Source: Cichorium intybus
Lineage: Eukaryota; Streptophyta; Magnoliopsida; Asterales; Asteraceae
Length of the DNA stretch: 64,000 bases
Direction: 5' to 3'
NCBI GenBank assembly: GCA_023525715.1
Contig: CM042015.1
Coordinates: 81,869,250 to 81,933,249 of the forward strand
Shown: positions 34,168-45,960 of the stretch, piece after piece
Layout: every line of letters starts with the position of its first letter
How positions within the stretch are numbered: the stretch's first letter is position 1
Program-made: the position numbers and the translations under genes
The notes under the pieces: generated by a model
Database searches by the model: none
What the model was told of the DNA's origin: nothing
What the model saw: only the letters and a program-made list of their open reading frames with translations

Positions 34168-34953
34168 TGTTGGATTAGGTGTCTAAGCCATGACTAATAA
34201 TTAGTATTTACCTAATTAATAGAAGCACAGTCCATTTGGGTTGCCCTCATGGCTAGAGGTTTGGTAGAAAATTCGGTAGAGAGACAGGATGATTTATTAT
34301 GGGATTAATAAATCAACAGGAATTAAATATATGGTTTATTAATATATTAAAGTCATAATATATTAATTGGAAACTATATTAATTAATTAGGAATTAATCC
34401 AGAATTAATTGGATTTAATTTGGGGATTAATTGATTAATTAAAGGTGCAGGGACTGAAACTGTAATTATTCAATAGTTGAGTAAGTGGCAGTGTGTCAGT
34501 GACTAGTTGAATTTCGAAAATATATATATAGATATATATATTTCGAAATTAATATATATATATATAAAGGATAATTAGGGTTTTGAATTATAAGATAAAA
34601 GGTTTATCTTATTTGAATTCAAAAAGGTTTATCCTTAAGGCTTATCAACTAGTTATCCTGCAACTATAAATAGGGCTCCCTGGAACCCTAATTCCTGCGC
34701 CACTTTTGACCTAGAATCTCTCTGGAATTTTCGATCCATATACCTCTCAGCTTGGGTGTGACTTTCATTTGAGGCAAGATAATTTTGCTGCTCAGCTTCC
34801 AAGAAATAAAGGTTGGTTTTTCTGTTTTGATCTTTAGTTTCTTTTTCTGGCCTCTAGGTTTTTGTTATATGTTCAATTAGAAGAAAACATAGATCCTTAT
34901 AGGTTGCATGTGAACTTAGGTTATTTAGTTCATGGTTTGCACAAAACCTTTCA
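34168..34953 (+). repeat. Copia 3' LTR (786 bp)
   Basis: Matches the 5' LTR from TGTTGGATTA to CCTTTCA with few substitutions and a much shorter TA tract (34,521-34,565). Followed by the CATAT duplication. Confidence 0.93.
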
Positions 34954-34958
34954 CATAT

Positions 34959-35635
34959 ATGTGTGTGAAACAATATGAGACAAAGCAAAAAAAATTCAAA
35001 TATTGGAAGTAAAAGAGTTGAGGGTTTCAAATGCATATGGTGTAAGAAAAAATGTTTCCTTTATAAGATATAAGATAAGATAAGATAAGATAAGACATGA
35101 TAAGATATGTTTTAAGCAAACCATGTATACACGTGTCTCGGTAAAATTTGTTCTTGAGATATGACCCAAATTAGGATCGTATTGTTCGATTTATGGTTTT
35201 CCCATGTTTTGGGCTGTATGATTCGGGTTCCATTTATAACAACCGGCAATATATTTTCTAACATACTATTATGTTAGGTGACACGTGAACCACCACACAT
35301 GCATAATAAGATAGGTTTGCAAGCCTTGATATGTTTTGAGGCATTCTTGAATGTCATCTCAAACTTGTATGCTCATATATCATATCTAAGTCTATTATAT
35401 AATGTGTTCAGACCAAACAAGTCTCCTATCCCAAACATATATGAATATATGCACATGATTATGATTTGCGCAATATATTTAGACCAAACAAGTCTCCTAT
35501 CTAAAAGTACAAAAGGATTCGTACTCCTCGTATGGCCAGCACTAGCTTTTGTCTCGTCGAAAACCCTATCCCTAAAGCCTTAATTGTTGTCCCATATAAG
35601 TTTTTTCAACAAATCATTGGTTTAATAACCTGGGG
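34959..35635. other. Array remainder and intergenic DNA
   Basis: The start (34,959-35,030) is the other half of the tandem-array unit split by the copia element. A TAAGA pentanucleotide repeat lies at 35,067-35,095. AGACCAAACAAGTCTCCTAT occurs twice (about 35,411 and 35,483). No gene is supported. Confidence 0.55.
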
Positions 35636-35639
35636 TTCA

Positions 35640-36090
35640 TCATGCTAACTCACCTTAGGAGGAGATCGACAACCAACAATCTGGGCACAAGTGTCACCTG
35701 ATATCACCTTGCAGTCTTTGAACTCCCTAAGATCCTACCTTTGCAACACAATTTGGGTGTTACGCCCCACTTTGAAAGGAAATCAAAAGAACATCCTTCT
35801 TTATGTAGAAGGAGTTTAAGATCACCAAATTGTGTGTTGTACCAAACTCAAGTAGAGAACACCCTTCATCATTCCTAGTATCAAAACTGAAGCCCCCATG
35901 CATACATGGATACTTATATATTTCTCTTCCTATATGTCCATTAAAGTCTCCCCTTAAAAACACACATTGATAATTCGGATTGCTTCCGACTATATCATTC
36001 AACGCCTCCCAGAAGGTCCTGTAATTTCTATTTGCACCTAACACAGTATGTAGAGAGTAACCACATGCTACACTCACCACCTCCATCCCT
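35640..36090 (-). pseudogene. LINE endonuclease fragment
   Basis: The minus-strand frame 36086-35760 reads FWEALNDIVG, then FLRGDFNGHIG, HGGFSFDTRNDEG and LLEFGTTHNLVILNSF. This is the apurinic-endonuclease-like domain of plant non-LTR elements, with the GDFN-H-G catalytic block. Past the stop, homology continues in another frame near 35,700 with DCKVISGD, so a frameshift or stop separates the parts. Both ends are missing. The protein would nick target DNA for LINE insertion; this copy is dead. Confidence 0.8.
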
Positions 36091-37937
36091 ACTACAACAC
36101 CAAAATCCTATCACAACATCTTCTAACTTCTACAACATTGTCATTGCTCTCCGTTCACTACAAAACACCAACTCTATTCCTTGCACTCTCTAGTCCTAAA
36201 TACCATAGTTTGTAATAAATTATAAATGTATGTATAATTTGATAATCTTTTTAACCCTAATAAGATCATAACTTCTGTATGACTAAAAATATAATTTTGG
36301 AGAGATTTTACAACAATTACATGCTTAATTTATTCGGAGTATAGTATAAAACCTAAAGTTGAAGTTTAGAAAAAAAAATTATCTATACTTACTAATAAAC
36401 GAAGCAATTTAATGCCACGTGTCGTCCCCTTATTAACTTAGCCTACGTGTCCTCTTCTTATTAATTTTCAGCCTTTTTTTCCGCCCAAACCTTAAAACCG
36501 GTAATACAATCGCACAAAATCAGGAGCAATTTTGATACGAGATTTAAATTTTGAAATCTAATAATGCTTGGTATCCGTAAATCTTAGAAACTATTTGCAA
36601 TCACCTATTTTTCTCCCCTGATCCACCATATCGCCTTGCATCCATGCTTTCTCCGGTTTCCTCCTCGCCACATGACCATCATACTCCCCCTTCCCATCGC
36701 TATTTATTCTCCCTCTTGCTACCGCGGAACCTGAACACCTCGTGCTGGTTTTTTCTTCTACACATTTTTATTGCTTGATTTTTCTTGCACCTAAGCATCC
36801 AAGGTACTGCTATTGTCTTCCCTCATCTGTGAAGTACATCGGGTCCTCACCTTCCGTCCCCTTTCTTTTATATTGTAAGAATTTCTTTATTTTTGGTAGG
36901 GTTAGCAAGAACACTTTCAAAATTCATAGGCTTTCGGAAAGGAATTTTTAATTCCATTATTCTTGCTTTTGTTTGATGCTAAAAATTATCTTTTTGGTTC
37001 AATTGAGTTTTTTTTCTTAATTATGATTTTACAGATGGGTTGGTTAGTACAAGGATTTAGCAAATGCTACGTTTTCGTTGTTTTTACTGGGAGATTAACC
37101 AATGGAGTGGTTTTGTATCCAATCACCTTCTTCACGGAAAAATAATGTGTTTGAAGAAGATGATTTCGCTACACCACTTCCATTAGGGCTTTCTGTTACT
37201 ACTGATTTATCCTTCTTCATTGTTCCTAATATGTGCAGCTGCAGAGAATCAAATGGCGATGACGAAAATCAGTGAGCGTGAATTGCATATATCTATATGA
37301 AGAACAAATATTTGTGAGTTGATCAGGAAGATTCAAGATTTAAATATTGTATTTTGGTGAAACTTTAATAACCACGATCTTAAGATCTAAAATTGATAAA
37401 CCCTAGATTCTCCCCAACTGATGATTTCAACGCCATACAATCGATGCATCCATTGTCTGTGTTACCAGTTCCTTCATTATCAGGTAAGCATTTATATAGC
37501 TCTGTTCATGTTTATGATTTTGACTTCATTGTTTATTGTATTTGCTATCCCATTCGACTCTTTAGCCGCTCCTTCCTCTGTTTATTCGATTTTTCTCTCC
37601 ACTGGTCAAACCATGATCCCTCCTCTATGTTACTTTTTTTTCTTGATGTTGTTCGACAAGTATCCATCACTTGAATGAAACTCAAAGACTTTGTATCCCA
37701 ACAAGAAGCTCATTCGCATTAAATGAGCTCATGAAGTAACGCACATAAGGGCTCGCAAGCTGTTCAATTACAACAAAGAGACCCAATCACGGGTAAATTG
37801 AAAATAGCGAACCCACAAAGTAGCAGGTTAGTTTGGGAAATTTAACTAATTTCAATTCTTTGAGGAAAAGTTGCACTGAGGTTGATTTTACTTCATGCCA
37901 CGTCATATTGGTTTTTAGGTAGAATATTCGTCTTTTT

Positions 37938-38135
37938 TTGAAATCGGCTCAATTGAGAAGTGGAATGGAAAAAGCGCAGAAATTAATATTTATTGTTGGT
38001 CGTTCACTGGTTGAAAAAAGGGATTTTTCAAATGATGATGAAAAAGATGAGGAATTTTTTGCGGTGGCTAATGATGAGGATGATATGCTCAATGAGGTTT
38101 TGGTTGATGCATCGTCTCCTTCAAAATTCAATATT
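37938..38135 (+). pseudogene. Exon-like fragment in Helitron, unrecognised
   Basis: About 65 codons beginning near MEKAQKLIFIVGRSLVEK end in an acidic stretch (DDEKDEEF, then ANDEDDMLNEV). Composition and codon use look protein-coding. I cannot assign a family. It may be an exon captured by the Helitron. Confidence 0.3.
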
Positions 38136-38237
38136 TTTTGTGTTTTTTGATGATATTATTTATATATTAAGCAGGAATTTAGGAGGTTATTAAGTATTTA
38201 TAGCTTATAGAAGTGGAGTAGATAAAGCACAGAAATC

Positions 38238-38432
38238 GTGAAGCTGGAAATCACATTCCTGACAGGAAAACCTCTTGCCGGCCCCACGTTCTTTGCAGCC
38301 AAAACAGGTGAAGAGCTCAGAGAAGTTAACGAGAGAGATGGGATGGTGGGAGTGAGTGAAGTGATGCATCTGTTCTCCAAAGAAAGCCTGATCAGGCGAT
38401 GTAGGAAACTTAACGGAAAGAGAGTGAAGTGA
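38238..38432 (+). pseudogene. Exon-like fragment in Helitron, unrecognised
   Basis: About 64 codons starting MKLEITFLTGKPLAGPTFFA and continuing EELREVNERDGMVGVSEVMH have a coding-like composition, unlike the AT-rich surroundings. Family not recognised. Confidence 0.3.
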
Positions 38433-38767
38433 TGCATCTGTTCCCCTTTCCTTTTTCTAACTAAACATCTGTTACACAAAAATGGAAATCTCAGGTGAAA
38501 ACTCCGTGTTACAGTGTTATGAATCAGGTATGGTCCATTGACTTTCATATTTATTATAGCAACGTACTTTCCTTGATGTTTTAATTAAAACATATACTTT
38601 TGTTGTGTTTAATTTGGTTTTCATTTAGCTTTTTCTTTATAAGTATGTTTCCCTTTCAAATTAAACATATAAGGTAAATTCCTCGAGCTTAACGTTGCTA
38701 TTATTGGTACAAAATGAAAAGTATGTTGCCATTCCCAAAACTTACCTTTTATTAGTGGAAGTATTTT

Positions 38768-38985
38768 GATCCATATCATGCAAACATGGAAACAGTTGAG
38801 TTTGACAAAGGTGTATGAATGTAACCTTGCACAAATCCAAGCAATGGAGAAAAATATGATGTCATCGTCCCATGAAATCGAAAAGCTACAACAAGAACTT
38901 GCTATTGCTGAAAAAAAGAGTAAGGGCAGCAGCTGCAACAACTACTCCAAGCAATTTGTGACCTCTGTTTATTATTATTTTTAGT
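38768..38985 (+). pseudogene. FLX-like coiled-coil gene fragment in Helitron
   Basis: The reading includes NLAQIQAMEKNMMSSSHEIE then KLQQELAIAEKK. This recalls the coiled coil of plant FLX/FLX-like proteins (typically QAMEKN-x-x-SMAREVEKLRAEL), which act in flowering-time control. Only about 50 codons remain, with no start or stop of the parent gene. Assignment is by motif memory. Confidence 0.4.
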
Positions 38986-40057
38986 AAGAGTCACTCACTC
39001 ATGCATATGTTGTAAAATTAAGTCCATTTACATTCTTTATCATGTATATTTATGTCTTTAAATCATCATATTGATCAGATACAACTTTTGATAGATAGAA
39101 GTTGTCACTTACATCATTGGGGGTAAAATGGTCCAAAAAAGGGTTGATTTTACACACTTTTGACCAAAAAGGTGTGTGTTTGCGAAAAACTAGAAATTTT
39201 TATAGAAATAAACATGAATCGGCAAGAAGAACGAGGAAAGAAGGCATGCCTAATTTATTGTGTTGTTTTTTCTTGCTTATAAATATGGCAACTCTTTTCA
39301 ACTGTTTTGATGATTGAATTTGTTTATCTATGCATTGTATGGCAATGCTTTTGGTACTTGTGTTTCTGACTTTGATAATGATCTCAATTGCAATGAGCTG
39401 CGAAAAATCAATAGGAAATTATTAATATTTTCAATTTTGTATGCTATACTCTAATGTATCCCCAATTTACGCATATTTGTTTTATTTTAGCATCTTTATA
39501 AATATGATTATTATGTTGTTTTTTCTCCATAAAAACGGGTTCTATTTTGATTACTAAAAATTAGATTGATGAGTTCAGGAACATTAGTTTTTGATGTCTT
39601 TTTTGTGTCAATGTCTAGAAACATGATTAAAATTCAAATGAAGAAGAAATAGATTTTATTTCCAAACATACAACTAAAATTCCAATACAAAAAGAATTTA
39701 TTTTCTTATGCAAGTGTAAACCAAATTAGAAAATAATTAGTGTTAGTGACATTTGTGTTAACCTCCAATAAACACCATAGGGTTAATTTTGCAGACTTAC
39801 CATCAATGCCATTTATTATGTAAAAGATTATATATATTAAAAGTTAATAAATTGTTTTATTAAAACATCAACAATAAATAATTATTATAACATTTGTGTA
39901 TAACTAGGTTGTTATAAATTATCAAATAAATAAATGCTGTTAAAAATTTTATAAGTCGTTAAACCATAATATCGAATTTTTTGATGATTTTTAAATCAAA
40001 TTATTTAACATATGAATTTATAAATTAAACCGTGTAATACACGGGTAAAAACCTAGT

Positions 40058-41468
40058 AGAAATTAATAAAGTGGCAGGGTCGGTTGATACCCAATACACT
40101 TTTGAAACATTTTATAAAAGTCTCATAAAAAAGTAATCAAATTTTCTATGAAGAACTTTAGAAAGTTATATTCAACTGTTTACGCTTTTGTTTACCTATT
40201 TATCGTTTAAACATGTTCAACTAATTTGACTCACGCTATTTGTTTGCCCATTTATTTTCTTGATATGTTCGATTCATTTGATTTGTTTATTTATTCTTTT
40301 AGTTGTAATATATGCTATAGTCTATCTGTTTAATATGTTCGGCTTATTTGATTTGCTTAATTTTCAGTTGAAATATAAATATCGTAACAATGTAATCCTG
40401 ATCCACATCACTTTATTTATAAGTAAATAAATCCATGTTATATATGATTTTAAGATTGCCAAATATTTTCTTTTCAATATATAAAAGGTGCCGTTCTAAA
40501 AGAATATAGAAAAAAGTACAATTGGCCAATTAGGTTTTTATTTTGTACGGAATATAGTATACCTAAAATTGAAGTTTAGGACAAAAAGTATAATAAAGAA
40601 GTGGCAAAATGGCCGAAAAAGAATAAATTTTGACGAGTGGGAGAGTAAAAGCTTGTTTCTTTCTTGTTTCCTTTACATCCGTTGACGAAGGTTCCTTGAG
40701 ACACAAGTCAGCTTTCCGTCTGAATTTCCAAAATTGCCCTTCCCTTTTCTCTTTATACAATCAGCTCAAACCGCTATTCCCCCTACCGCGTCAAAACATT
40801 TCCTTGTTTTTAAATATGACTTCAGTTTATCATTATCGCCCCCTAATGTATACAATAGTTGCATGACAACCCCTATTTCAATTTGCCACATTTGGTTTCT
40901 AACTAAATACCTAAAACATGTTTGGTAACAAGCTTTAAAGAATTTTTTAACTTCTAAAGTATAACTTGAATTAAAGTAAAAATGTATGTTGAAAATACGA
41001 GCGTAAAAAAATTCTTTACAAAAGTTATAACTGCTTTTTCGAAATTCTTCTACACAAATAAACGGTATATATTTCACTCAAAAAAACTACAATATCTAGC
41101 TTCTGTTTTTAGTTACCAACTAAATTTTGTCAAACATACATATAATCTAAGCAAAAAATAATATAATTAACTAGTAGCATATAATCTTATAAACTAATAC
41201 CAGTTAAATTGTTTTAATCAAATAGTGATCAAATTAACTAACACATGGTTAACTTAGAGGAAAATAACAATTTGACAAAAATTACAAATAAACTATCAAG
41301 AGGTCAGATAGTCAATCCATATCAATTATATATTAGAATCTTCGATTAAAATAATGCAAAACCTATGTAACTCGTGAGAATACAAAAGTATAAACATGTG
41401 AGGTAATATATAGATATAATAACAGGGTCCATAAATCCCTATGGAAGGGAGAAATTTTTACAAACTAA
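40058..41468. other. Intergenic, no gene seen
   Basis: No coding region is supported. A decayed inverted-repeat element probably lies at about 40,915-41,145, between ACATGTTTGGTAACAAGC and a TTTGTCAAACATACAT-like end. Frames at 40,563-41,077 on either strand show no domain. Confidence 0.45.
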
Positions 41469-42111
41469 GGCTATATTTGACGTGCCACAAGTTAGCTGAT
41501 AAACTTGCTTATTTTTTGAGCTTTTTTAAGTTGTCGTGTTTAGCAAGCCAAAAAATAGTTTATAAGTTAGTTTTTTAAAAGCTACCTAGATTATCATATT
41601 TAGTGAGCTTATTAAGATATATTAAAATCTCTCCAAATATACACTCGATAATTATAAAAAAAAAAACTTATTTTTCTATGTATTCTTTTGTGATATTTTA
41701 TTTTTTCAGCTAGTTTTTATAAAATATTATTTTTTATCAACTAGTTTTAGAAATAACAACAAAGAAACAACACAAAAAACATACAGAAAATATTTCCACA
41801 CATAAGAAGGAAGGAGGAAAAGGGGTTTTATACTACGACATGTAATTTCACTAATATTAATACACCAGAACAATTCTTACATCAGTTTATATACACATAT
41901 AAATAAAGACTCAACCATGCTGACTTTTAATGTCAACCATGACACCCCTAAAAACATTTGCACTCTTTATCCTCTTGACTATTGAAATAACAAACTCCAA
42001 CAGTGATATTTTCTTGACCAATAACTAACAAACATATTTACCAAACTAACCTCAAAGTCTAGATAACTTTCAATACCGGCTATCTTTTAAGTCAGTTCGT
42101 CAAATATAGCC
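41469..42111. mobile_element. Tourist-like MITE (PIF/Harbinger)
   Basis: Perfect 14-bp inverted ends, GGCTATATTTGACG and CGTCAAATATAGCC, lie between TAA duplications (41,466-41,468 and 42,112-42,114). The 3-bp TAA target and GGC start are PIF/Harbinger features. Length 643 bp, non-coding. It ends about 485 bp upstream of the ALP1-like start codon. Confidence 0.8.
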
Positions 42112-42397
42112 TAAATGTAATGTACTGTTTTATATACAAAAATTCAATGATTTTATATAAACTCTTTGAAAATACCATTATTAGCAACACTGCAACAAAA
42201 ATTTATCGAGGGCAATCAAACCTAAGAGTAACCGTGAAGTAAACGTGCATAATTTCTTTTATTTTAACTTGTCTACAATTGAGATTGTTCACCCCGGTTG
42301 GTAGGGACCTAAATGTAATTTTTCCATCATTCAAGGGAGCGAATGGTATTTTTCTCATTTAGATAAACACAGAGCAAAACAATGGAAGCAGGTATCC

Positions 42398-42595
42398 ATA
42401 GATGACTGATGACTCTTCCGTCTCTCTCTCCGCGTTCACACGCCCCCTCACTTTCTCTCTCTACACACGCTACTTTACGCTTAATCTTTATGTATATATT
42501 CACTTCATCTTATCTTCTTTCCGAATTCATTTCTTCAGTCCAAAATCAACTGTTTCATACCCAAATCTTCGACAGTTTTTGAATACATACAAACA
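42398..42595 (+). promoter_or_regulatory. Promoter/5' UTR of the ALP1-like gene
   Basis: Pyrimidine-rich CT repeats (42,416-42,466), common near plant transcription starts, precede TATGTATATATTC (42,489-42,501), a possible TATA box about 95 bp before the ATG. The exact start of transcription cannot be read from sequence. Confidence 0.35.
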
Positions 42596-44011
42596 ATGGA
42601 AATCACTTCTATTCCGCTTTTGAATGAGGAAGACTACTCTTATATCTACAGTTTCTTCCAAGACGCCGACACCGATAACGAAACTTCTCTCAACAAAAGA
42701 CGAAAGCTTGATGAATTCGATGAAGAAAGCAACTCGTTGGACGAAATCCTGAATAACATCGGAGTTCTCGACGATCATGAGACACCCACTTCGAAGTTGG
42801 GAACACCCACGTCGAAATTTGAAATGCCCAATTGGGATTTTGAAAATCCAGCTTCTGAAATGGCGGATTGGGAACAGGGAAGGGTGAGGAAAACGAGAAA
42901 TTCGACACCGGAGGCCAGTAATGGAACGGCGGAGGATGGCGGGAGAGGTGGTGGAGGACCGCAGCGGAGGTTGTGGGTGAAAGAGAGGTCTAAAGGGTGG
43001 TGGAAGTATCACAATAGCGACCAATGTCCCGACGATGAGTTTCGAAAAGCATTTAGAATGAGTAAATCGACGTTTAACATGATTTGCGACGAGTTAGACT
43101 CAGCGATCACCAAAAAAGACACAATGCTTCGTATGGCGATTCCCGTTCGCCAGCGAGTCGCCGTCTGCATCTACCGTTTGGCAACCGGCGACCCACTCCG
43201 ATCAGTGTCGACTCTATTCGGGCTCGGAATATCCACCTGTCATAAACTAGTCCTCGAAGTCTGCTCGGCGATTCGAACTGTTCTAATGCCCAAATTCCTC
43301 CAGTGGCCCGATGAAAAAAGGGTAAACGAAATCAAAACCGAATTCAGATCAATCTCCGGCATCCCCGACGTATGTGGGTCAATCTACACGACCCATATAT
43401 CAATAATCGCCCCGAAAACCAACCCGGAGGCTTACTTCAACAAAAAACACACTGACCGAAACCAAAAACCATCATATTCGACCACCGTTCAAGGTCTGGT
43501 TGACCCGAGAGGCGTGTTCACCGACATCTGTATCGGGTATCCAGGTTCAATGTCCGATGAAAAAATCTTGGAGAAATCAGCATTATCTCAAAGATCGAAC
43601 ATGGGTATGTTGAAGAACACGTGGGTAGTGGGTGGGTCGGGTTACCCGTTAAAAGATTGGATCTTGGTACCCTACACACACCAAAATCTTACATGGAGTC
43701 AACATTCGTTTAACCAAAGAGTTGGTGAATTAACGAATGTTGGTAAAGAAGCTTTCATGAGGTTAAAAGGGAGATGGGGTTGTTTAAAGAAAAGGTCAGA
43801 GGTGAAATTACAAGAATTGCCCATGGTGTTAGGGGCATGTTGTGTGCTACATAACATATGTGAGATGAACAATGAGGAAATGGATGTGGAGTTGAGGTTT
43901 GAATTGTATGATGATGAGATGGTGTTGGGGGAGGGTAGTGGGGATATATCAGTAAATTCACTTCAAGCTCGAGATAGTATTGCTCATAATTTGTTGCATG
44001 GTGGACAATAG
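42596..44011 (+). CDS. ALP1/HARBI1-like domesticated transposase
   Basis: A single uninterrupted exon of 471 residues starts at MEITSIPLLN. Residues 1-125 are acidic and low complexity with a TPTSK repeat. From QRRLWVKERSKGWW (123-136) the protein follows the plant family of ALP1-related, Harbinger-derived nuclease-like proteins (At5g12010-like, from memory): VRQRVAVCIYRLATGDPLR, GLGISTCHKLVLEVC, YFNKKHTDRNQKPSYS, and LGACCVLHNICEM near the end. In the DDE fold the first Asp is replaced (GSIYTTH, Tyr264, where transposases have G-x-I-D-G-T-H). The second is kept (GSMSD, Asp321). The usual Glu position near KEAF appears to be Lys384. Transposition is therefore unlikely. ALP1 itself associates with Polycomb PRC2; whether this protein does is inference. 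There is no TIR pair around it. Confidence 0.9.
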   Translation: MEITSIPLLNEEDYSYIYSFFQDADTDNETSLNKRRKLDEFDEESNSLDEILNNIGVLDDHETPTSKLGTPTSKFEMPNWDFENPASEMADWEQGRVRKTRNSTPEASNGTAEDGGRGGGGPQRRLWVKERSKGWWKYHNSDQCPDDEFRKAFRMSKSTFNMICDELDSAITKKDTMLRMAIPVRQRVAVCIYRLATGDPLRSVSTLFGLGISTCHKLVLEVCSAIRTVLMPKFLQWPDEKRVNEIKTEFRSISGIPDVCGSIYTTHISIIAPKTNPEAYFNKKHTDRNQKPSYSTTVQGLVDPRGVFTDICIGYPGSMSDEKILEKSALSQRSNMGMLKNTWVVGGSGYPLKDWILVPYTHQNLTWSQHSFNQRVGELTNVGKEAFMRLKGRWGCLKKRSEVKLQELPMVLGACCVLHNICEMNNEEMDVELRFELYDDEMVLGEGSGDISVNSLQARDSIAHNLLHGGQ

Positions 44012-44112
44012 TTGAGTTTATAGTTTTTATTTCTCGATTTATTCTTGATAAATTTATTCACAATACGAAAATTGAAAATATAAATTTCTGTGTTTACATA
44101 GAAAGTAAATAT

Positions 44113-44125
44113 CTTAATAAAAGAG
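44113..44125 (+). terminator. Probable poly(A) signal, ALP1-like gene
   Basis: AATAAA-like sequence (TTAATAAAAGAG) lies about 105 bp after the stop codon, followed by a T-rich stretch. Positional call only. Confidence 0.4.
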
Positions 44126-44141
44126 ATTTTGTTTGATCATC

Positions 44142-45950
44142 TTTTTGCTTATTGATTTTAGCTCAAAATTGTCATTTATATCGAGTTTAAATTCTTTCGA
44201 AGTTGGAGGTAGCATTGCTATGATTAAGGCATCGTAGCCATTGAAGTAGTGGCTTTAAAAACTTGTATATATGGAATCCTTTTTGGTCATCTCTACTTGA
44301 CTAAATTTCATAATTAAATTAGTGATGCTTGCAAGCTTGGCCCAAATGATAAGGAAGCTTGGGTGACGCCACAAGACTGCAACAATTTGGGGCCAGAAGT
44401 TGCAGTCAATTATTTATGTTCTAGTATTAGTTTTGTTGAACACTTTGGGGGAAATACAATCACTTTTATTAAGACCAATTAAAAAGATATTACATTTTGA
44501 GAGACTACCACATTATGCACTATGCTTTCTTACAGTGTTTCTTAAAATATTAGATGGTTTGGAAAAAAAGAGGTTCATCCCTATTTATAGGTGTTTCCAC
44601 CTTCTCTTACGAAGATTCTAGATCTTCCTGTTCCTGTAAGCTACATACATGTATGACTATATGTCATACATGTCTCCACATTCTCGTACAAGTTTTTATA
44701 TGTTTCTAAAATGTTTTACAATATCCTAGAGAAGTCTAGGACATTTTAGTGCCTTCCATGGTCTTTTAGAATGTTTCATAACCTTTCAGGGTCTTCCATG
44801 CTGTTTTAGAATATCCGATATTCTTCCGATATGTTCTAGATCCTTCCACATTCTTCCACAATATTCTAGAACATTTTAACTTCTTTTAGATAGTGTGCTA
44901 AGCTCGATTAGGCTAGTGATAATCCTGTAACTGCTTTGGCCCAATTATCATATCCATTCCAAATGCCAAATCAAGGCGGTAAAACTATGATAAAATATTG
45001 ATAACATCTCCTAGCATAGGAAACGAGGAGATGACGAATATTAATTGATAATCATGGTCTTCAACAATTGAGGGCCTCAAGAAGATGGTTGTCAGATCCG
45101 CAAAATCTCAATCAATTGCCTAAAGTACAAACTTGTTAGATTTGATACTATAAATTACTCTGTATCTCTCACTTTTTCACTCACAATTACTATATGATTA
45201 ATGCATTACATCTATGTTTCTTTGTATAGTACATGTCTCTTTTTCTGTATTAATTTCTGACTCATTGGATACTTATTAGAGTTATTTTTTGCTTCTTCAT
45301 TGGTATTTATAAGAGAATTTGCTAACTGGTATTTGATAAGAGTTGGTAAATTTCTTATATTTAGACTATTTTCATTCATAACTAAACTCAACCCAATTAT
45401 CTATTAAAAATGAATTTCTTTCTCTTCCACCTATATAACCAGCTAAACTCAAACTTTCACTTCCCTCGACAACGGCAACCCAAGCCAACTTAATATTTCA
45501 TTTATTTTTTCTAATTTAAAATCAATTTCAATTATTTTTAAATTATGCAAACCATAATAATTTATTTTATTTTTTATTTAAACTTTATAGCAGTTAAGAA
45601 GAAAATATATAAAATTATATCAATATTGGTCTCCGTTTATAAAGAAAAAATATTGATGTTTTTAGTTTTTTTAGTAGTTAAAAGATATATTTTGTAACAA
45701 AATGACATTTATATAAGAAATTAATTATGTTTCTACTAAAAAAAAGTTAGTATTATGTCACTGTAAACCAGAACTATTTTAATTGTCTTTTCACTTTCTT
45801 AATTTACTAATACGGGAGTGCAATTTGGATGTTTATTTGTACTTTGAATAACCAACCGTCTATGTGTTTGCTTCTAGTGATATTGAAAATGCTACTGTAA
45901 TTTAAAACTATCGTATGATCTTTTTCCCGATCATATATTGACCTATTGAT
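44142..45950. other. Intergenic; heat-shock-element-like cluster
   Basis: At 44,610-44,880 short inverted GAA/TTC blocks recur: GAAGATTCTAGATCTTCC (44,610), TTCTAGATCCTTCCAC and ATATTCTAGAACATTT. They resemble arrays bound by heat-shock factors and may belong to an old LTR (a CTATTTATAGG box lies at 44,580-44,590). No gene is supported in the rest. Confidence 0.4.
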
Positions 45951-45960
45951 ATATTTGTAA

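Larger units (their letters stand above)
17736..34953 (+). mobile_element. Ty1/copia LTR retrotransposon, split by a gypsy element
   Basis: Complete boundaries are visible: a 5-bp TSD CATAT (17731-17735 and 34954-34958), LTRs beginning TGTTGG and ending TTTCA, a tRNA-Met primer site and a polypurine tract (AAGTGGGAGA, 34157-34166). Without the inner insertion (9,369 bp plus one TSD copy) it is about 7.8 kb. Its gag-pol has two stop codons but otherwise appears full length. LTR divergence is roughly 1% by eye, so it inserted well before the inner element. Tork-like affinity is suggested by pol motifs but not proven. Confidence 0.93.
36382..40056 (+). mobile_element. Non-autonomous Helitron (3.7 kb)
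   Basis: The 5' end TCTATACTTACTAATAAACG follows an A at 36,381. The 3' end has a hairpin, CCGTGT-AAT-ACACGG (40,030-40,044), then 8 nt, then CTAG followed by T at 40,057. Insertion between A and T and the TC...CTAG ends are Helitron rules. A CCACGTGTC word lies close to the 5' end. No RepHel sequence is visible. The interior has exon-like stretches, at least one resembling a coiled-coil FLX-type gene, consistent with gene capture. Confidence 0.8.
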
